NCBI GenBank assembly: GCA_013396915.1 | Contig: VWZL01000441.1 | Span: 63,560-127,559 of the forward strand | From: Stercorarius parasiticus | Taxonomy: Eukaryota > Chordata > Aves > Charadriiformes > Stercorariidae | Length of the DNA: 64,000 nucleotides | Direction: 5' to 3' | In this document: one piece after another, positions 23,863-37,446 of the stretch | Layout of the letters: the number at the start of each line of letters is the position of its first letter | Position numbering within the stretch: the first letter of the stretch is position 1 | The notes under the pieces: generated by a model | What the model saw: the letters and a program-made list of their open reading frames with translations, nothing else | What the model was told of the DNA's origin: nothing | Databases searched by the model: none | Program-made: the position numbers and the translations under genes

Positions 23863-26429
23863 AGAAAGAGCCTCTTCCATTGAACACATTTTCCCCTTCT
23901 TTAGGCCACTATCCCAGCACAAGTCATAGTCAACCTTAAATCTTTTCAGGTTGCTGCCTTCTCACAAATTAAAGTGGAAAATAATACAGTAGAATGAAAT
24001 ATGCAGTATTTAATAACAAAGAAGTAAATGCCAGACAGGAAAATAATTCAGGCACTCGTACCAAGATAGCACGCATACCAACATAGGGTAGGCAAAGGGA
24101 CAGAACACATCCAAACTGATTAAAGAATTCTCATCATTTTTCCCGTAGAAAAATCAGTCACTAAAGAAACAGAAGCAGAGGGGCTGACTGTACAGAAAGG
24201 TACAAAATCTCAAGAGGTTTCCCTCTGCGCAAGGAAATAAAACCAATAAAATATGAAAGAATTCTTGAGGTACTTCTATAGAAACATCAAACATAGAGGT
24301 ACATATCCGTATTGATTTAAAAACAGACTTAAATTGCACCATTTCATATTAATTGTTACAGCATTTTAAAACCTAGGCTCTCCAAGTGTCAAGAACAGTC
24401 AAACTGATTTTTGACTCACAGTATGTATCAGTTGCCTTAAATATATTTGAAAACCAGAATCTATTATTTTGACATATAAAAGAGCAAACTGGACTCTGGG
24501 TGCCCCTTTCCAGAGTTATCTGTGATCAGGACACAGACTTTTTCAGGACACAGATGAGTTCTGGACACCAGCAGGCTGATGTCTGCACCAGTCTAACCAG
24601 TGGACCTCTTCTCCCCAGTGTTCTCATCTCTGACTCTAGTAACTTAAATTAAATCCTTTGCAGGAGGCGTATTTTTCAAGCACCTGGTGTCATTTGGGAA
24701 TCCTGAACCAAAAGCAATCTAACTGCAACAATCTTTCAAGTCAGTAGGGAAAAGGATCATCACAAAAAAAGCCACAACCAACAACATATAAAATCAGGTT
24801 TTACAGCTAGTCATGCATAAGAAATGAGGAAAAGACAGAAGATAAAATACTAATCAAGACATCAAACACTGGGTCAAGTAAATACCCATCCTTGAATTAT
24901 ATGCATCCAAGTTACAGAGTGTGAGAGCCTTATCCTGGTGAATGCTGCAGCCACCCATAAATTATCTCAGTTACAAACAAAAGGAGTTTCAGAGTGTCTC
25001 TTTTGGATGGTTACTTCCAAACCAGAAAGAATCAGAGGGGTAGCTGGCTTCTCTGTTACAAGTGCTTGATCAAAAATAATGTCTCGATTCCCGAGCAATA
25101 ACTTCATGGCAAGATTCCATGATTTTGGATCTGTTTCCACAGCTGCAGTGAAAATTCATCTCCAGTCTGCAATCACACCTGTACTAATTTAATCCTCAGT
25201 TTGGTTTCAGTTCCCCTTCCATCACGATTTAGATTTTCAAACTCTTAAAACTCGGTGCAGAATCCCGCATAGAGAAGTACAAAGCAATACAGGACCCTTC
25301 AACGAACCCTTGCTCATAGGGAGAGATCTTTTTTACCTAAGGTTCCTCACCCAAAGAAAGTCCCTTCCTCCCAAACTCTGGATATTTCTTACTGAAGACT
25401 TTCTGCAGAATTCATGATGTTTTTTTTCAGAAGCACAGTACTAGTAAGTGTAAGTGGAAAGAGGGAACGGCCACAAAGAAATTAAAGGTCTTTTACAGTA
25501 GCCTTAGAGGAAAATTCTCCAGATTAATCATCTGAAGCCCATTGTCATTCTGAAGAGGTTACCTACCATCATGCCTGGTTTTAATTAAAATCCATTAATG
25601 AGCTACATCCATTCACCCATTTAGACTTCTGTGTTAAGTATTTTCGTTAAAGTACAGTTTACTATAAAATATGAGATTCAGCAGAAAAGACTCTTCACAC
25701 TGAAAAACATATCTTGAGTTATCAAAGAAGGGGACTGATCCCTCCTGTGACAAAAGGCTGTTAATTCATTAGTCACGCACAGGAAATGACATCTGGTCTT
25801 AGAAAAATATTAACATCTATAAGGATATGAACTGACACTTCTTTAATTAAGAGGAATGGTAAGACTGTCTTGTGAATAAGAAAGAAATTAAAAAGTTTCA
25901 TGGAGAAAGATTAAATTTACCTGAATGGATTTCAAGAATGAGATTTTATTGTTGGGTGGGGTAAGTAAGACCCCACCTTTCTGCTTTGCAGAAGGTCTTT
26001 ATTGGATGCAATATCTGAGATATAAGGCTTGCAGAAAGAGTTCTTGGTGAAATGGATACCAGAAAAGTCTTTAGGAAGTCACATGGATAAAGGAGTGAGA
26101 ATTTTCATTTCATCACCTCTGACTTTTATAAATACTTGTAGCAAGTGTATCCATTCAGCCATTGTGAGCTTAATACTTTTAAGATGCATTTTACACCAAA
26201 TTAGCTTGAGCTATGAGTGATTTTAAGGTAACTAAATAACAGAAAAGCACGTCTCTCCTGGGAATGTGACAGGTTAGTCAGAGCTCTAGAAACATATTTT
26301 AAAAAAATAAAAAATCCCAAGCATAATTTGCAAAGTTTTCAAAGATAAACAGAATGCACACCCCAGGCACTGGTTGGGCTGATATCACTGCCCCCAGGAA
26401 AGGAAGAAATATTGTACACATCTATTGGT
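23863..26429. other. Gene-free interval
   Basis: AT-rich unique sequence with no frame above 65 codons on either strand and no recognised repeat. A perfect-looking donor GGG|GTAAGT near 25964 has no convincing matching acceptor. I see no gene. Confidence 0.65.
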
Positions 26430-26510
26430 GATTGTAGAGTGGGGTTGATGGTTGGACTCGATGATCCCATGGATCTTTTCCAACCTAAATGATTCTATGA
26501 TTCTATGATT
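26430..26510 (+). mobile_element. CR1 LINE copy D, 3' tail only
   Basis: Plus-strand CR1 3' terminus: GGTTGGACTCGATGATCC, then CTTTTCCAACCTAAATGATT, ending in two and a half ATTCTATG units at about 26490-26510. Only about 80 bp is kept, so it was severely 5'-truncated. An overlapping minus-strand frame (26385-26684) is antisense to it and not a gene. Confidence 0.92.
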
Positions 26511-28334
26511 GGGAAAGCTTTCTCTATTCCAGAGAGATATTGGGAAAAGCACCATGAAACTCCAGCAGTCCCTCAGAGATACTGAGAGGACACAATCCTG
26601 AAGGATTAAGGCTACTAAAGAGGACTGGGATACAAAGCCTACCTGCTCCACCGCTATCTCCCCATCCTTCCTTTCATGTGCCAAGGCAGTAATTTGAAGT
26701 TACAGATCTCCCACCTGGCTTCTGGCTGCCACTCCAAAAGATCACGAGACTCTTCCAAGTCCTGTGGTATAACCTGACAGCCCCACCAAACATGTGATAC
26801 TCTAATTTAGCTCAGATGGCCTCTGAAATGAATTGAGCCCTTAGTCTCATTCTTAACTAATGATGGTGGTCTACCTCGTATAATTGATTATTCTTTGAAA
26901 TGAGACAGATGTAGAAGACAATTTCAAATCTTTTTTATGTTTAATTCGAGCAGAACTGATCCAATAGTAGAGTAGCCAGACAGTTAATGCACTAATCCTG
27001 ACTAAGGAAAATTCTGTATCCTGTTACTACTGTCTACTTCCAAGTTTGTGGTTTGTAGAAATTTTCAGATCATCTTATTTTCACCACAAACTGAGAAAAG
27101 TTTTGGAATGTGAAGCATTTTCTGAAGTTTGGAAAAATCTTTCCCTACCTGGAATTTAAAGTTCAAATAAAAGCAGCTGATAGATTTTTGTTTGTTGGAC
27201 AAAAATCAGAGCAGCGCCCTAACTAGTCCTACATATATATGTAAAAAAAAAAAAAAAAGACTAAAACAGCTGAAGTTTGAACAACATTAATCTTTTTCAT
27301 ATATACATTGATGAAAGGATAACAAGAGACGGTTCTGTTTTCGCAGTTAATGTGATATGTTACACTGGTGTTCTTAAGAATATATTTGAAAAGGGAAGAA
27401 GATAACAGACAAAATATATTCACCCTAGAGTATTTTGGCTGAGGGGGAAGGTATTCCTTCTAACTCCACCCACTTCCAGTAGTGTCTGGACCAGGTCCAG
27501 CCAGCTTTATTCAGACCTCTGTCAGCAATGAAAATGTTGAAGGATAATTTACTGCTGTACTAATCAAATTAAATAACTCAATGTGAAAGCAAACAAACTT
27601 TGTCATGTGTTCCAATAATTAGTTAATGAAACGTCAAAGAGAGAATGAAAAGGACACAGTTGCAGCACCCTTAAGAGCATATTAACTCACTAATTATGAC
27701 TCACAAAACTTCTTCCCTTTCTCTCCGTTGTTTGGAGATGGAAATTATGAATGCTAGATTAAAAAATAAATAAACAAACAAATGAAAAACAAAACTAAAA
27801 AGAAACACAGAGAAGGTAGAAAGAGGCTAAAAGCTACCTAAGTCCTAAACCGTTCATCATCTATCCAACTGCTGCCTAATCCTGGAAGTATCTACACGCA
27901 TCAGGTACATCCCAGTTGAACTTGAAAGCTCCCAAAATACCTGGATTTTGCACATGTCCCATACTGCTGAAGACTGTGGAAGGAGACACCTGGGTCCCGT
28001 GAGGCAGATCCTTGAGCATCCCTGCCTCTGAGCTCTCTGTGCTCTGATGTGTTTGGGAATAATGAGGTTAGCCCTGTAACGAATGCAGGTCTATAAATTG
28101 CCTTTAAAACAACCCAGGCATCAGGGTGCCACAAGGGCCAGGAGCTTACTGGCATCTAGAAGCTGTGGGGGTGGCAGGGCAGACCTTCACAGCCTGGACC
28201 CATCCCACCACCTCCACCAGGGAGCTTGGCGGCCAGGGGCACTGCGGCAGCTTAGTGCTGAGAGTACAGACACAAGGAAAGGACACCTTAGCTTGGCATC
28301 CTCCTGGTCCAAGAAAATTCAAGTCCATAAATCT
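26511..28334. other. Gene-free interval, GC-richer at its right end
   Basis: Unique AT-rich sequence with a 16-base A-run (27243-27258). From about 28090 to 28334 the plus strand becomes GC-rich and open in two frames (28083-28352 and 28126-28473), leading directly into CR1 copy E. This may be an older, unrecognised upstream part of that CR1 copy. Confidence 0.5.
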
Positions 28335-28440
28335 TGCTATTGGGCTAGATGATCACTGTAGGTCCCTTCCAACTGAATTATACTGTTCTGTTCTGTTCTA
28401 TTCTATTCCGTCCATTCTATTCCATTTCGTTCCATTCCAC
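28335..28440 (+). mobile_element. CR1 LINE copy E, 3' tail grading into a microsatellite
   Basis: GGGCTAGATGATCACTGTAG, then GTCCCTTCCAACTGAA, is the CR1 3' UTR end. Instead of a tidy octamer tail it is followed by an expanded TTCTR/ATTCC pentamer tract (28382-28439). Confidence 0.85.
28382..28439. repeat. Degenerate pentamer microsatellite (TTCTG/TTCTA/TTCCA)n
   Basis: Units read TTCTG, TTCTG, TTCTA, TTCTA, TTCCG, then less regular TTCCA/TTTCG/TTCCA. It starts at the point where the CR1 tail ATTCTATG is expected, so it most likely grew from the CR1 tail by slippage. Confidence 0.85.
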
Positions 28441-29554
28441 AGTATCAAAACCATAATGCTCAGATGTTGCTAAACTGGAGCTAGCATCAGAGATCTCCCA
28501 TCCCTCTGCAGAAAACATGGTACTATATAACAAAGAGCCTACGGCTCACAGGGCCAGTGCCCTCTCTCCACTGTTTGCCTGGGTGGTTCACCTTCCAGAC
28601 CACGTGGCCTGGCGCACCACTTTTCTCTCTTCACTCCCTCCTCAGACATTGACTCAACACACAAAGCATCTAGCAATTAACACTTTCTGCCCTCAACACA
28701 GCTTGTGTGCCCAGCGGACTGTGTCCTGTGCCATGATAAAAAGTTACTACCTGCTCATTACTCTGAACTAAGGATTCTCCTGGTGTGTTTGCACGGTACC
28801 AGCCAACACTGCACAGTTTCTTGAGTCAGAGAAAGCACTGTGTGCAAGGGGAGAAGACTGCAGCCCTACTGTTTGTTACTTTTGAAAGATTCTCACTGAA
28901 ATCTCACTGAAATCTCCCAAACAACACCACTCTGCACAGTGTATGCATGCCTTCAGTATGCACAGGAACCATCCATGGAGAGTATCAAGCTGAGACTGGT
29001 TTCTTGTGCTGCGAGGTGCTGGAGTAGCTAGGCAAGCTGCCAAGAGAAACTCACTTCCATGGAGAATAATTTCTTGCATGCCAACTCTTAACAATTGTAA
29101 AATACAGAGCATTCCAACACTGAACTCATTCCAACTGGCTAACTGCTCTAGATACACAGTCATTAATGGGGTTTAACCTAATTCTGGCTCTGCAAAACTG
29201 CTTTATAGAAAATAAAGATAAAAACTAACCAAGAAAAAGGCAGAAATAACTCTGTACAGAAGCAAGAACTGAAGCAAAGACTTTATACAGTTGTAATGAT
29301 TTTAATCTGAGACACCCTTCATAAGTTCCAGATCAATCTACTATTAGGAAGAAAGAGGAGTTTAGTATTGCATTTGTAATGTATTTTAAACAGAGGAGTG
29401 GTTTCCAATAGATTTAGAATCTGATTTCCTCAGATTTCCAGTAAGAGTTTCACTAATATATGATAGTCTCACAAATATATTCTTTAGTTCCTGGTGCATC
29501 AATTCCATTTAGACTTGATTATTTCTTTGTCACAACTTTGTGTAGTATCTTGGA

Positions 29555-29592
29555 GATGAATCATTTAGTATATGATGAATCATTTAGTATAT
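29555..29592. repeat. Exact 19-bp tandem duplication
   Basis: GATGAATCATTTAGTATAT occurs twice head to tail (29555-29573 and 29574-29592) with no mismatch, which implies a recent slippage event. Confidence 0.95.
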
Positions 29593-32500
29593 ACATAGCA
29601 AATCCCTTGTAGCACTCCTGACTATCCTGGTCTTGCACAGAGACATTCACAGGTATGTTACTTTGAAGGATTGATCCTAATGAAAGTTTGCCAGTGCGAG
29701 GACATAGAGTGCTTGGACCTGAATCTTAAGAAAGGTCTGGTTAATCGAGCTATGTGAAACATTGTGTCATAAATCAGCCGAGAACACAGTTCATTCTGAC
29801 ATTTCCAGTCAAGTATTGTGTTAAAGTACTTTCTTAAAGTTCCCGCATATAATCGCAACTGAAATTAAGAGCAGAAACTCACAAAGATCAATACTTTAAA
29901 AGTTGAGATTTGTCCATAAGTTTTGATTTAATTTTGTGGGAAAATGACAGCAAGAGTCATTAGACAGGAAAGGCATGGACAGTAATTTTTTCCTTTTTTT
30001 TAATCCTTTACTTGAACTTAGATTCCCCATTAAACTCTTCCTGGTTTGGGTCTCTCAAAAAATTTTGATGATTGAACATCACTTAAGGCAGTTTCTATGT
30101 GATTTAGTGGTGGCAGGAGTTGAAAGATAAGAAGTAACAGCAAACTAGACTTCTGTTTATAAATATTCTTTTCTGTTTTCCCAGAAAGCTATCAACACTG
30201 CACTAATTCTGCTCTCACTGAAGTCAATAGCACTTTGGAGCTAACTTCACCATTAGCAGAATTAGGGAATGTGCTTCAGAAGCCTACACTATAGTTTAAA
30301 TGAGTGCATAAACATTGGGTGAATTCTTTGCCCTTTTTTTCCCTAAAAAATTCAAAGTGGCCATCCAGCTCACATAATTATCATGAAACAAATCAGTTAG
30401 CCAACAAAAAATATTTTCAGGTTATCTAATGATCTGAGCCCACAAGATTTAAAGGATGATTCTAGGTTTTCTTAAAGCTCTGACATACCTAAGGTCAGCA
30501 AAGTTGTTGGGTATACTGAAATAATACATTTATAACTATGGAGACTCCTTCCTTGGGAGACTTTCCAAGACTGTAGAACAAACTCCAGTATGGCATAAAA
30601 ATGTACCACAAGTTTTTTTGTTTTACATTCAAAGATACTTTGACCTTGCTTCCAATAAAACAGAAAACATATATTTTACACTAGCAGTGAAAATCAGTCC
30701 CAAAAAAACAGTCCACTGACCACACTGTTTCTTTTATTCTAGAGAAGATGTGGGAGGTGAGGGAAAACTGCTATGAGACAGATGTTAGTCATGGAGATCA
30801 ATACAACATTGGCAAATTTTCGAATTCTTGAAGCCATTTAAAGAACCCGTATAGAACAGAATAGTCTTCTGGGAAAACCCAATGAGTTCCAGAAAATTGT
30901 TTTGAAAATTTTTTTAGGTATTGCAGTGATGAATAGTCTAGCTTCCATAGGACATACAGCAGTACTGTCCATGAATCTTATTATAATGTTATTGAGCCTG
31001 TTAAAAAAAAAAAAAATGACCTGGTTCTACCCCTGTGCTAGAAGTCTGAGTGGAAACTACTGGGGAAGATTCTCTCTTGCACAACTAAAATCAGTTATAA
31101 TACATTGCTACTAGGAGTCATGGTCTTGCTCAGAGCAATTCCCCATGTAGCACTTTCTGTGCCAAGCAAAAGGTCAAATAGCACCAGTAACTGATGACCC
31201 ACAATACAGCTTTTAACCAACAAAAAAGTATTGAAAGTGATAGTAATTTGTGGACAACTCTCTTCCCTCCACCTTGTTAACAAAAGACTTAATTTAGGAA
31301 CATGCCATCCTCCCACAGAAACCACCAGTGTGCTTAGTTGGGAGCTTTGTATTAGTACAAAACTTTTCAAAAGATACAAAAATAGGAAAACGTCAATAAA
31401 AAAGATGAGTATCTATGTGGATAAAATTACCTGAAAATTTATCACACTGCTGACATCCTCACAATTCTGCTTGCCTACCTGCACAAAAGATAGCTGAAAA
31501 TGATAATCATCCATTTCTCTGTGTGTGTTCAATCCCATTTCAGACTGTATCCTGCACACAAACCTTCATCACTGCTTCCCAAGGGAGTGTACTTGCTCCC
31601 CCTTTTCAGTGTGATGCTTTGTTCCCGTTGAAACCATTCTTCTTAGTATGAACAGCTAAATATTATTCAGAGCAGGGATTATGCCTGACCTTCTCTCACC
31701 TGAGGGAAGGGCCTTAACCAATAAAAAACGCTATTTGTTTATTTGTCTTCAGTATTTCCTCTGAACAGTATTTGTACATGGCAAATTACTATACAGCCAT
31801 ACATACCGTTCTGTGTAGTTGAAATTAATGAAGACTGCACACTGCTTAAGAATCAGCAGCCCTAGAAATACCATGGTGTTTATATCCTTTCTATTACAGT
31901 TCAATCATTTATTGAATCTGACGTCTTTAATGAGGAAGTGTTAAATTTAGTGAGACTTTCATCAGAAACTAGGCCTCTTGCAAGGATCTCAGGCCTTTTC
32001 TCATACAACCTAGTGAGCTGTGGCAGAACCCAGAAAAGCCAAAGCTTGTGTGTTAAGGGTAACTTGGTTCCTCTTTGGTGTAGGGTAGAGGATCAGGGTT
32101 TTTTTTCCTTTACACTTGAAAATACCTATCTTTAGCTGTGTATTTTGAAACCACGCTTATGCTATCAGTGGAGAAAGCAATTAAAATTTGATTAAGAAAT
32201 TAATCTCCTATGTTTGCTGCTGTCTTAAGACATAAAGTATTAAAATATTTCCAAAATATGTTATTTATCTGGAAGAATAATAATACTCTGTCTGGTTGAG
32301 TATTTTAAAAACAGCAACACAGCGATCATATTAAGAAAGGGAATGTTAAAAATACATGGCCTGAAATTTGTCAAAATGTCATTGGTTGCAAATGAGGTGG
32401 ACAGGCTGTTCTATCTGCAAATCAATGCCAAAGGAGGATGACTTTGCTTCTAGCTAACTGTCAAACTAATGATCGGCTTAAGACAGCAAAGTACATTGTA

Positions 32501-34639
32501 CATAAGTTATCATTTACTCTTGAAAACCAAATCTTTTATTACACAATGACTTTTTCTCGGTCATCAGAAGAATTTAAAAATTCCAGGAAATACTTCATTT
32601 CTACTAGCACAGAATGGACAATCTGTCTGGCTAGCACTTTGTCATTAAAGGACATCAAAATGTTTTCCAGTTATTAGAAATTACTTTGAACATCAAGTGA
32701 GTCCATGTAGAATTTTGTAAAATTTTTTAAAGGAAGAATGAGTACAAAGGATGGAAGCCTTCAGTTTCTGAAAGCAAAGATTTTTTTATGCAATAATCTT
32801 ATAGTTATGACAATCTGATCTTGTTCAGTGTGAAATTTAGGACAAGAATGCATTCATAAAATGTAAACTACAGCTCAGAAATGAAGAGACATTCTCTGGT
32901 CACAAATATATCACCTTAAAACAAATTGTGACAAAGTGGAAAAAATTCAGAAGAGATTTCTTTCATTGGTATAAAATAGTTGTCAGATACCTGACATACT
33001 ATCTTGATTTAAGGAAATAAAATTACTTTTATCAAATTCAGCCACAGCCTTTAACAAAAAAAAATCAACTTTTCAAGATTCTTTCAATCTTGAATCTAGA
33101 CCAAAGGCTGAATATGGATTGGGTGTAAGTATTATACACTGAGAGTTTTATTAAAATGTTGATGTAGACTTGAAGAATTTTATAGTAGTGCTACAATACT
33201 GACTTTAAACCTGGTTTTCTTAAATGACTTAAAATGTCTGGAACATATTATGTCCAATACTACCGCAAATGCAGTATCAGAATATTTGCTTTGTTTAAAC
33301 AGTGGAAGAGAGTTTTCTAAACATTGATTCTCTAAAGCAAAGCTTCAGGTGAAGACTATTTTCTTTTATATTGTACACGTGTGTTTACTTTTTAAAAAAC
33401 TGGAGATATTAAAGCTAATCATAAGTACTGCAGTTCATGATAATGGAATTCAGTGTTTGAAGGCAAATCTATACTTCATAGAAAACTAACTGATATGCTA
33501 AGCACTTATCTAAACTGTGATTCAGAAAGAACACATTGCAAATTCTCTTCTTGCTGTTTTCCTTTCTTCCAGCAGAAAAAAAAATGGTCACTTACTTCTC
33601 AGAGAAATACTCCTGGCCTTAGATTTGAGAGAGGTGAAAGTGGCATGGCTGTCAAAACAGAATACTTCTGGAAATGCACAAAAAAATTCTCAGATAGCAA
33701 AGTAAAACCTGTGGAGGTCAAAGGCATGGAAAAGCACATCTAAGGTTTGGTGGCAGGTTCCTGAGGTTTCAGGATTGTAACTTCCGAGTGAAAGCACAAA
33801 AATGAAATCTAAGTTCCATTTTATGCACTTATTCTATCTGTACTCCTGCTTTTAATTATGCTGGACTGTACAAGACAACATTGGCTTTAATTTGATTTTT
33901 ATATGTGTGCCCGAATTACTGAAATACAGGCAACTCGAGATCAGTTCAAATGCATTATCGATCCAAATAAGCGAAACTACTGATGTTGCTCCTGCCTGGC
34001 AATAAAAATCTTTGTTTGCTCCGGGAAAGGACTCTCTCACCTTACTGATTAAAAAAGAATAGAAAAGAAAAAAGTAACCCTTTGTTTCCACAACAGTACT
34101 TTCAATGAAATGTATATTAATTCAGTTGAAGTTAAGTAGTTTCATGGTATGCTGGGGTAAGGTCAAAAAGGACTCACATGAAATTAAATGACTTAACAAC
34201 TGTATTTCATTAAATACACTAAAGAAAATCATCCAAAGAATTATGATTCTGAAGCAACTGCAAATTCTGTCAGGATTAGAGAAATTCAGAGGAACATCCT
34301 GAATCAGGTTTTACAGAAATTCAGAGGAAGTTCCTCTAACCAGTTTATCAGAAAATCAGAAGTTTGGATGTACAGCACAAGCCTAATTCTAATGTCAATT
34401 GCCCAAATCTTTCTCTAATTTAATACTATGAAGTGCAATTCTTGTTTACCTCAGTCTGAGCAAGATCAAAATCAAATTCTGTACCGAGTTCAGGAAGTTC
34501 CCAATTGCCTCAAGTAAAGGAAAGTTCAGAGGAAAATGGGGAGAACATTGTGCAGACACAGAAAACACATTCATTTGTTCTTGCATTTGCTGATCCAGAG
34601 CTTACCAACCACCCTGCTCCTTCCACCTTTCCCCACTCT

Positions 34640-35690
34640 AGCTTTCCCAAGCTGAAAGAAGAAAAGTATTAGCTGAAGAAAAGAGCATCAAAGAAAGGAG
34701 AAAGAAGGAAGGAGACATATTAGAAACCAGCTTCTTCAGCAGCCTGCAGATAACAAAAACTGTGTCTTTCCTGTACAGGAACCTTCCAAGATCACTACAA
34801 TAAACCAGTTAATCTCACATCAGTAAGCAGGAGCATTAAAGAAGTGACTTGGAGATTGGTGATAATAGTTTAGTTGAAGATTGCACTGATCACAGATCTG
34901 TCCCATCTGAAGGGTTCTCTCCCATCTCCTCAGTCTCAGCGACAGGAAATCCTCATTTATTAGTAGATCGATGGCAGTAGGGCATTACTTATTGCAGCAT
35001 TTATTTTATTTTTTCCTAGATGAGAGACTTGAGAGGGAATCGTTGTGAGGAACAGTAAATATATTGGGAACAGGGAGCAAAACTTACTGTAGATCCTGGT
35101 GGAAGAAGCAGCTATGTCTAGCCTACTGGGAAGTCAAAGGAAACAAAAAGGCATAATGGGAGACACTGGAAGAAGGAAGATGATGAGAGAGCTGTGCAAA
35201 AGACAAAATCAAGAGGTCAGGAGAAAGTAGTTTAATGAGAAAGAGAAGCAGCCTTTGAAGCTCTTGAAGAGAACAGAAGTCTGTTGGGGACAGCCTAGGA
35301 GCAGAGAGGGAGAAAAACACAGGTGTGACACAGGAGATACAGGGCCCACCTCCTTGAAACTGGTCTTACAAGAAAGCAAGCATGATTAGTACAAGTTTAC
35401 TAATGGAAAACAGGGACTCTTTTCTTCAGGTCTTTAGGTATGAAATAAATCAGACTAGCAGGATAGAAGAGCCCTTGTATTTGACAGGGGTGGCATGGCT
35501 TTTACCAAGCTGGTGGCATCATTAAGCTGGCACCTATGGGAGTTTTTTCTTCCAGGATCAGCCAAAAGGCTGAAGAGATAGAGGAAGAAAGGGATGGCTC
35601 TGAGAGTTATGTCAGTGGGGGGAGAGGAAAGCCTGAGAAGTCCTGAATATACAAACTGCAAAACAAATTCTTTTGCCTGCTGTGAATGCT
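34640..35690 (+). other. Purine-biased strand segment
   Basis: The plus strand is dominated by A and G over several sub-stretches (34655-34720, 35020-35070, 35105-35320, 35560-35640). The complementary pyrimidine-rich strand is open in two short frames (35123-35320 and 35455-35694) of low-complexity Ser/Leu/Phe composition, which is a by-product of the bias. Possible meanings are an old polypurine element, a transcribed strand with skew, or a triplex-prone region. Confidence 0.5.
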
Positions 35691-37120
35691 TCACATTCTT
35701 TAAAAATGAAGCTTATCGTTAGTGTACCAACTCAAATGCTAGTGCTGCACAGCACCGTGAGAGCACATCAGATGATTAGGAAAGGTGTACCTGACAGCTG
35801 TTGAGAAATATTCATTAAAAATGAGGCAGAAGAGTACAACCCAAAAGTATTCTACAGGGATCAATACAGTGTTTGAGGTACATTCAGCTTTTCACTGAAT
35901 TAACTGAACAATTACTACATATAAACTGTGCAGGTAAAATGAAGAGTAGTAGCATCATAAATAGTAGTAGGGACAGTACAAAAGATGGGGCAATATTCCT
36001 ATCATGATAAACAGAGGTCAATCACACTGAATGCATTTTTTTCAGCCACAGACAAAACTACACATAGTCATTATGACATGCTGTACTGAGAAAAATGTCA
36101 AAAGCATATGCTTTCAAAACATTTTTAAATGCTTTTGAAAGAAGAAATATAACTGGGATTACTGAGTAACAACAGGGAAGTGATTTTCACTTCTCCTTAT
36201 GGCATGATAAGACCAACACAAGCATAATGAGTAGCAATGGGGGTTCACGCTACACAAAAACATTACTGAGAAATCACAAAGGGTGCAGAAAAGTATTCAA
36301 AGGCTAGAGAAAATGCCTTCCTGTGGGAGGTATAAAGAATTCAATCACTACAGTTTATGCAAAAGAAAGTTAATGATAGTGGCTTCACACTGTCCTAGAG
36401 AGAAAATTTCTGTTATTAAGGCACTCGGTGAGCTATAAGAGAAAAGAAAGGCAAAAACCAATGTCTGGAAGCCAGAACCAGACAAATCCAATATGAAAAT
36501 GCACACAGTTTTAATACTGATTAACGAGTGGAAAAACAATTAACAGAGGAAGTGATAGATTTTCTTTCTCTCTTGATTTCTTCCCATTAAAACTGGCTTT
36601 CGAGAAGCTAAACTGTAGCCAAATCAGTTAATGGGCACAGGAAAGGGATAGCTGGAGATCAGCTGCATAACCTTTTACTAATCCTTCTAGACTTAGACAT
36701 TCTAAGTCCCTGAATGCATCTCAAATCTGGGACATTAGCAGAGCACTCTTAGAGGGCATTCACTAGTCTTTGCTTCGCTGGTCTTTGGGGGAGAGTGATG
36801 GCCGGGAGGTGGGGTGGTTAATTTGTCCCAACAGTGGACAAGGAACCTTTCTCAGTGAACTTCTGCTGCTCATTTGTATTTCAAATGGCAGACAGCTGTA
36901 ATGGTCTTGTGCTTGACAAGAAGAAGATAAGAGCCACTTTGAAAATAATGACAGTTCGGGGAAAGTTTTTCTACTTAGGTAGGTGGCCATTAGATGCAGA
37001 GGTCACCACATGACTTGAGAGTGGAGGGAGAAGCCTGTTTCTTACTGACCTGTACTTTATATCACTGCAACAGGAGCAAAAGTTGTCCCTACATATTTTT
37101 CTTCTAGAGTTAGCCCAGAC

Positions 37121-37191
37121 TGGAATGTCCTTTAGCTTGTCCAAAGGTATGGAATGCCCTTTAGTTTGTCCAAAGGTATGGAATGCATGAA
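37121..37191. repeat. 29-bp tandem duplication, about 2.4 copies
   Basis: Unit one (37121-37149) and unit two (37150-37178) differ at two positions (GTCC/GCCC and AGCTTG/AGTTTG). A third partial unit TGGAATGCATGAA follows. The units contain TTAG-TTGTCCAAAGGTATGG. Confidence 0.95.
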
Positions 37192-37446
37192 TTATAGAAA
37201 GTATGTATTCTTTTGAGCAATGTGTCTATCCAACATGACCCATCTCCAGGTTCTCATCCCTCAGGAAATCTAGCACACAGGCAGCTAGAGGGTAATTAAG
37301 AACAACAATTGCTTTAATTATGAATGCCTTTTCTTTTATCCGTCTTAGAACAGCAGCTTTATTATGCTGTCAAGTGTTTGTTAAGCAGCATCTCTCAATG
37401 TCAGTTGTCCACAGATATTTGTTGTTTACAACCTTTAATCATATAC

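Noticed and set aside
23566..23883. Plus-strand 105-codon frame
   Set aside because: Antisense to CR1 copy C.
26385..26684. Minus-strand 99-codon frame
   Set aside because: Runs antisense through the CR1 copy D tail and has no family similarity.
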